A model generated the notes under the pieces. The model ran no database searches, was not told the DNA's origin, and saw nothing but the letters and a program-made list of their open reading frames with translations. Made by a program: the position numbers and the translations under genes. A DNA stretch of 16,195 bases from Clostridiales bacterium UBA735 (GTDB taxonomy: Bacteria > Bacillota > Clostridia > Oscillospirales > Oscillospiraceae): assembly GCA_002298695.1 (NCBI GenBank), contig DBLB01000069.1, positions 10,530-26,724 of the forward strand, given 5' to 3'. Every line of letters begins with the position of its first letter. Position 1 is the first letter of the stretch. This document shows positions 12,899 to 16,195 of this stretch, piece by piece.

Positions 12899-15265
12899 AT
12901 GTCAAACGGAAAAACCAACCTGGTGATCGTCGAGTCGCCGTCAAAGGCGAAGACGATCGGAAAATACCTCGGCCCGGATTTCACGGTCAAGGCCAGCATG
13001 GGCCACCTGCGCGACTTGCAGAAGAGCACCATGAGCGTGGATATCGAGCATGATTTTGAGCCCGAGTATGTTCCGCTCAAGGGCAAGGAGGAGATCATCT
13101 CCGATTTGCAGAAGGCTGCGGCCAAAAGCGCGAATATCTATCTCGCAACCGACCCGGACCGCGAGGGAGAGGCCATTTCGTGGCACCTGAAATATCTGCT
13201 GAATATCCCGGACGATAAGACGTACCGCGTGACGTTCAATGAGATCACGCGCGACGTTGTGCGGAGGTCCATTGAATCCCCGCGCGCCATCGACCAGAAC
13301 CTCGTCGACGCGCAGCAGGCGCGCCGCGTGCTCGACCGCATCGTCGGCTATCAGCTCAGTCCCCTGCTCTGGAAAAAGATCCGCAAGGGACTTTCTGCCG
13401 GACGCGTGCAGTCCGTGGCGACACGGCTGGTCGTCGACCGGGAGAACGAGATCCGCGCCTTCCGGCCGCAGGAATACTGGTCGCTGGATGTGAACCTGGC
13501 CCGCGTGGGCAAGCCCGGCAGCTTTGTGGCGCACTATTATGGCGACCCGAAGAAGCGCGAGCTGCCGGACCGCGAGACGGTCGACGCCATTCTGGAGGAG
13601 CTGAAGACCGGCGAATTCCGCGTGGAGAGCATCAAGAACACCGAAAAGAAGAAGAATCCCGCGCCGCCGTTCATCACCTCGACACTCCAGCAGGAGGCGT
13701 CCCGCAAGCTCAATATGACGCCGCGGCGGACGATGATGATCGCGCAGCAGCTCTATGAGGGCGTGGAGATCACGGGCGAGGGTTCAGTCGGTCTCATCAC
13801 GTATATGCGCACCGACTCGCTGAGAATCTCGGAAGAGGCCCTCGCGGCGGCGGCAGACGTCATCAAAAGCCGCTACGGCGCGGCCTATTATCCGGGCAGC
13901 CCGCGGCGCTACAAGCCGAAATCCGGCGCGCAGGACGCGCACGAGGCCATCAGGCCAAGCCATGTGGAGCTGACGCCGGAGATGGTGGAGCACGACCTGA
14001 CGAAGGATCAGTACCGGCTGTACAAGCTCATCTGGAGCCGCTTTTTGTCCTCGCAGATGGCGAGCGCCGTCTATGACGTGACGGCCATCGAGGCCAGCTG
14101 TGGCAGGCACCTGTTTCGCGCCAGCCACCAGAGCATGCGCTTTTCCGGCTTTACGGCCATCTATGAGGAGGGCCGCGACGATGAGCAGGAGAAGCTGGAT
14201 TCTCCGCTGCCCGACCTCTCTGAGGGCGAACCCCTGACCCCGACGCAGTATGACCCGCAGCAGCATTTTACGCAGCCTCCCGCACGCTATACCGAGGCGA
14301 CGCTCGTGCGCGCGATGGAGGAAAAGGGCGTGGGCCGTCCGTCGACCTATGCGGCCATCATTGCGACCATTCAGGACCGCGAGTACGTCTCGAAGACGGA
14401 CAAGCGTCTGGCCCCGACGCCGCTCGGCGAGGTGGTGAACGGGCTGATGGTGGAGCGGTTTTCGGATATTGTCAACGTGGAGTTCACGGCGGACATGGAA
14501 AAGCAGCTCGACCGTGTGGAGGAAGGGCAGCTCTACTGGAAGGAAGTGCTGCGGCAGTTCTACAGTGTGTTCCATCAGGAGATGCTGGACGCGGAGCAGG
14601 CGCTCGACGGCGTGCGGTTGAAGGTGCCAGACGAGGTGACGGAGGAGAAATGTGAGCTCTGCGGACGGAACCTCGTCGTGAAGACGAGCCGCTTCGGCAA
14701 GTTCCTCGCATGTCCCGGCTATCCCGAGTGCAAGTTCACAAAGCCCATCACCGAGAAGATGCCGGGCCGCTGCCCGAAGTGCGGCAGCGCAATTTTGAAA
14801 CGCAAGTCGAAGCGCGGCTACGCGTACTACGCCTGTGAGCGCGGCGCGGAGTGCGGCTTTATGACGTGGGACGTGCCGACAGATCAGGACTGCCCGGTCT
14901 GCGGTCAGACGATGTTCAAGCGCAGCGGACGCGGCGCGATGAAGCCGTTCTGCATCAATCCCGAGTGTGAGAACTTCCTGCCGGAGGACAAGCGCGGCTA
15001 TCGCCGCAAGGCGACGTCCACCGGCGCGGCGACCGCCGAGAGCAACGCCGAGGCGGCAGCCGAGGCCGAGCAGGAGATCCTGACCGAGAAAAAGGCAAAA
15101 TCTGCCGCGAAGAAGGCGGAAAAGGCCGAAAAGACGGCGGAAAAGAAGCCCGCTGCGAAAAAGACTGCGGCAAAAAAGACCACGGCGGCCAAAAAGCCAG
15201 CCGCGAAGAAGACAACGACAAAGACGACCGCCGCGAAAAAGGCGGCGAAGAAGGATACGGAATGA
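12899..15265 (+). CDS. topA: DNA topoisomerase I, type IA
   Basis: Encodes 788 residues. It relaxes negative supercoils by cutting one strand and passing the other. TOPRIM is at the N-terminus: Glu12 in VIVESPSKA, and the metal-binding DxDxE at 85-89 (TDPDREGE). The nucleophilic tyrosine is Tyr302 in [33 protein letters not shown] and VGRPSTYA are further family motifs. Three Cys4 zinc ribbons follow: Cys585/588/605/611, 625/628/646/652 and 665/668/685/690. The last 90 or so residues are Ala/Lys-rich, with AAKK-type repeats like a histone H1 tail, which could add nonspecific DNA binding. The ATG at 12899 has GGAG 12 nt upstream; a TTG at 12881, giving 6 more residues, is an alternative. The stop overlaps trmFO by 4 nt. 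Confidence 0.95.
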   Translation: MSNGKTNLVIVESPSKAKTIGKYLGPDFTVKASMGHLRDLQKSTMSVDIEHDFEPEYVPLKGKEEIISDLQKAAAKSANIYLATDPDREGEAISWHLKYLLNIPDDKTYRVTFNEITRDVVRRSIESPRAIDQNLVDAQQARRVLDRIVGYQLSPLLWKKIRKGLSAGRVQSVATRLVVDRENEIRAFRPQEYWSLDVNLARVGKPGSFVAHYYGDPKKRELPDRETVDAILEELKTGEFRVESIKNTEKKKNPAPPFITSTLQQEASRKLNMTPRRTMMIAQQLYEGVEITGEGSVGLITYMRTDSLRISEEALAAAADVIKSRYGAAYYPGSPRRYKPKSGAQDAHEAIRPSHVELTPEMVEHDLTKDQYRLYKLIWSRFLSSQMASAVYDVTAIEASCGRHLFRASHQSMRFSGFTAIYEEGRDDEQEKLDSPLPDLSEGEPLTPTQYDPQQHFTQPPARYTEATLVRAMEEKGVGRPSTYAAIIATIQDREYVSKTDKRLAPTPLGEVVNGLMVERFSDIVNVEFTADMEKQLDRVEEGQLYWKEVLRQFYSVFHQEMLDAEQALDGVRLKVPDEVTEEKCELCGRNLVVKTSRFGKFLACPGYPECKFTKPITEKMPGRCPKCGSAILKRKSKRGYAYYACERGAECGFMTWDVPTDQDCPVCGQTMFKRSGRGAMKPFCINPECENFLPEDKRGYRRKATSTGAATAESNAEAAAEAEQEILTEKKAKSAAKKAEKAEKTAEKKPAAKKTAAKKTTAAKKPAAKKTTTKTTAAKKAAKKDTE

Positions 15266-16195
15266 AACTGGAATGTACCGTGGTCGGCGCGGGGCTAGCC
15301 GGATGTGAGGCGGCGTGGCAGCTGGCCGCGCGCGGCGTCTATGTGACGCTGCACGAGATGAAGCCGCAGAAGATGACGCCCGCGCACCACTGCAATGACT
15401 TTGCGGAGCTGGTCTGCTCCAATTCGCTGCGCGGCGACCGGCTGGAAAACGCAGTTGGTCTTTTGAAAGAGGAACTGCGGCGGTTGGGGAGCCTGATCTT
15501 ACAGTGTGCCGAGGCCAACCGCGTGGAGGCCGGCGGCGCGCTGGCCGTCGACCGCTACGGCTTTTCCGGCATGGTGACGGAGCAGATCAGATCGCACCCG
15601 AATATCACCGTGGTCGAGGGCGAGGTGACGGAGGTCCCGCAGGGGCCGGTCATCATCGCGACCGGGCCGCTGACGAGCGACGCGCTCGGCGCGGCGATCC
15701 AAGATTATTTCGGCGGCGCGGACTATATGAGCTTTTTCGACGCGGCGGCGCCGCTCGTGAGCTTTGAATCCATTGATATGGAGAAAGCCTGGTTCGCCTC
15801 CCGCTACGACCGCGGGGAAGCAGATTATGTAAATTGTTCGATGGAGCGCGACGAGTATGCCGCATTCGTCGAGGCTCTCACCACTGCCGAGGAGGCGGAG
15901 GTTCACGGCTTTGAGGACGCAAAAGTGTTCGAGGGCTGCATGCCCGTCGAGGTCATGGCGCGGCGCGGATTTGACACGCTGCGCTACGGTCCGCTGAAGC
16001 CCGTGGGCCTGAAGGACCCGAAGACCGGGAAAGAACCCTATGCCGTGGTGCAGCTCCGGCGCGACAACGCCCAGGGCAGCATCTACAACATCGTCGGCTT
16101 CCAGACGCATCTGAAATTCCCGGAGCAGAAGCGCGTCTTTTCCATGATCCCCGCGCTGCATGACGCGGAATTTGTCCGCTACGGCGTGATGCACC
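15262..16195 (+). CDS. trmFO: TrmFO, folate-dependent tRNA m5U54 methyltransferase (partial)
   Basis: The gene runs off the right edge; 311 residues are visible, against about 435-445 in full-length homologues. TrmFO uses FAD and methylene-tetrahydrofolate to make m5U at position 54 of tRNA. Seen: the FAD-binding [12 protein letters not shown] (7-18), the characteristic [11 protein letters not shown] with Cys52, AVDRYGFS, and [13 protein letters not shown] with Cys226. These two cysteines match the catalytic pair described in B. subtilis TrmFO (Cys53 and Cys226). The GCVDxP- or LPGxG-type C-terminal part is outside the window. The start overlaps the topA stop (ATGA), and the order topA-trmFO is conserved in Firmicutes. 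Confidence 0.95.
   Translation, partial: MKLECTVVGAGLAGCEAAWQLAARGVYVTLHEMKPQKMTPAHHCNDFAELVCSNSLRGDRLENAVGLLKEELRRLGSLILQCAEANRVEAGGALAVDRYGFSGMVTEQIRSHPNITVVEGEVTEVPQGPVIIATGPLTSDALGAAIQDYFGGADYMSFFDAAAPLVSFESIDMEKAWFASRYDRGEADYVNCSMERDEYAAFVEALTTAEEAEVHGFEDAKVFEGCMPVEVMARRGFDTLRYGPLKPVGLKDPKTGKEPYAVVQLRRDNAQGSIYNIVGFQTHLKFPEQKRVFSMIPALHDAEFVRYGVMH

Noticed and set aside
13784..14575. 263-codon minus-strand open frame opposite topA
   Set aside because: Lies wholly inside a strongly supported topA gene and shows no domain pattern.

Overview
The window reads as chromosome of a GC-rich, anaerobic-type Firmicute, most likely a clostridial gut lineage related to Oscillospiraceae/Ruminococcaceae. 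The grounds are a dprA-topA-trmFO block in the order also seen in Bacillus, an IscS/IscU pair with a small Rrf2 regulator, a large SLH/VWA surface protein, and GC-rich codon use with AGGAGG-type ribosome sites. The genus cannot be fixed from this sequence alone. No tRNA, rRNA, CRISPR array, insertion sequence or phage gene is visible.

Layout. (1) Positions 1-265: an intergenic repeat patch of short hairpins ending in CCCCTACAG, then a good sigma-A promoter. (2) 266-1288: a stand-alone Mrr-type restriction endonuclease. (3) 1431-1511: a long hairpin terminator directly abutting a consensus promoter. (4) 1623-6024: one very large secreted surface protein (signal peptide, VWA, InlB-like unit, seven MBG-like repeats, FctA-like isopeptide domain, three SLH domains), split into two overlapping frames by one extra base near 3612-3615. 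(5) 6035-6156: terminator plus another copy of the intergenic repeat. (6) 6204-7981: the iscS-iscU iron-sulfur operon. (7) 8074-8508, minus strand: an IscR-like Rrf2 repressor convergent to iscSU. (8) 8606-16195: a divergent, tightly packed run of genes, ktrB(trkH)-ktrA-rRNA/tRNA methyltransferase-dprA-topA-trmFO (trmFO runs off the right edge), after a leader of about 200 nt.

How the parts work together. iscS (cysteine desulfurase) and iscU (scaffold) build Fe-S clusters. The Rrf2 protein carries three cluster-type cysteines, and its own promoter and the iscS promoter share the palindromic core AAAC-TAT-GTTT just after the predicted start of transcription, so a local Fe-S feedback loop is the natural reading. 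KtrB and KtrA form a gated potassium uptake system. The genes after them (SpoU methylase, DprA, topoisomerase I, TrmFO) are housekeeping genes joined by 4-nt overlaps or gaps of about 20 nt, so they are probably co-transcribed.

Most of the window is ordinary. The points most worth checking are the single-base frameshift inside the surface protein, which separates the secreted sensor/adhesion half from the SLH anchor; the shared operator of the Fe-S genes; and the dispersed CCCCTACAG hairpin family.
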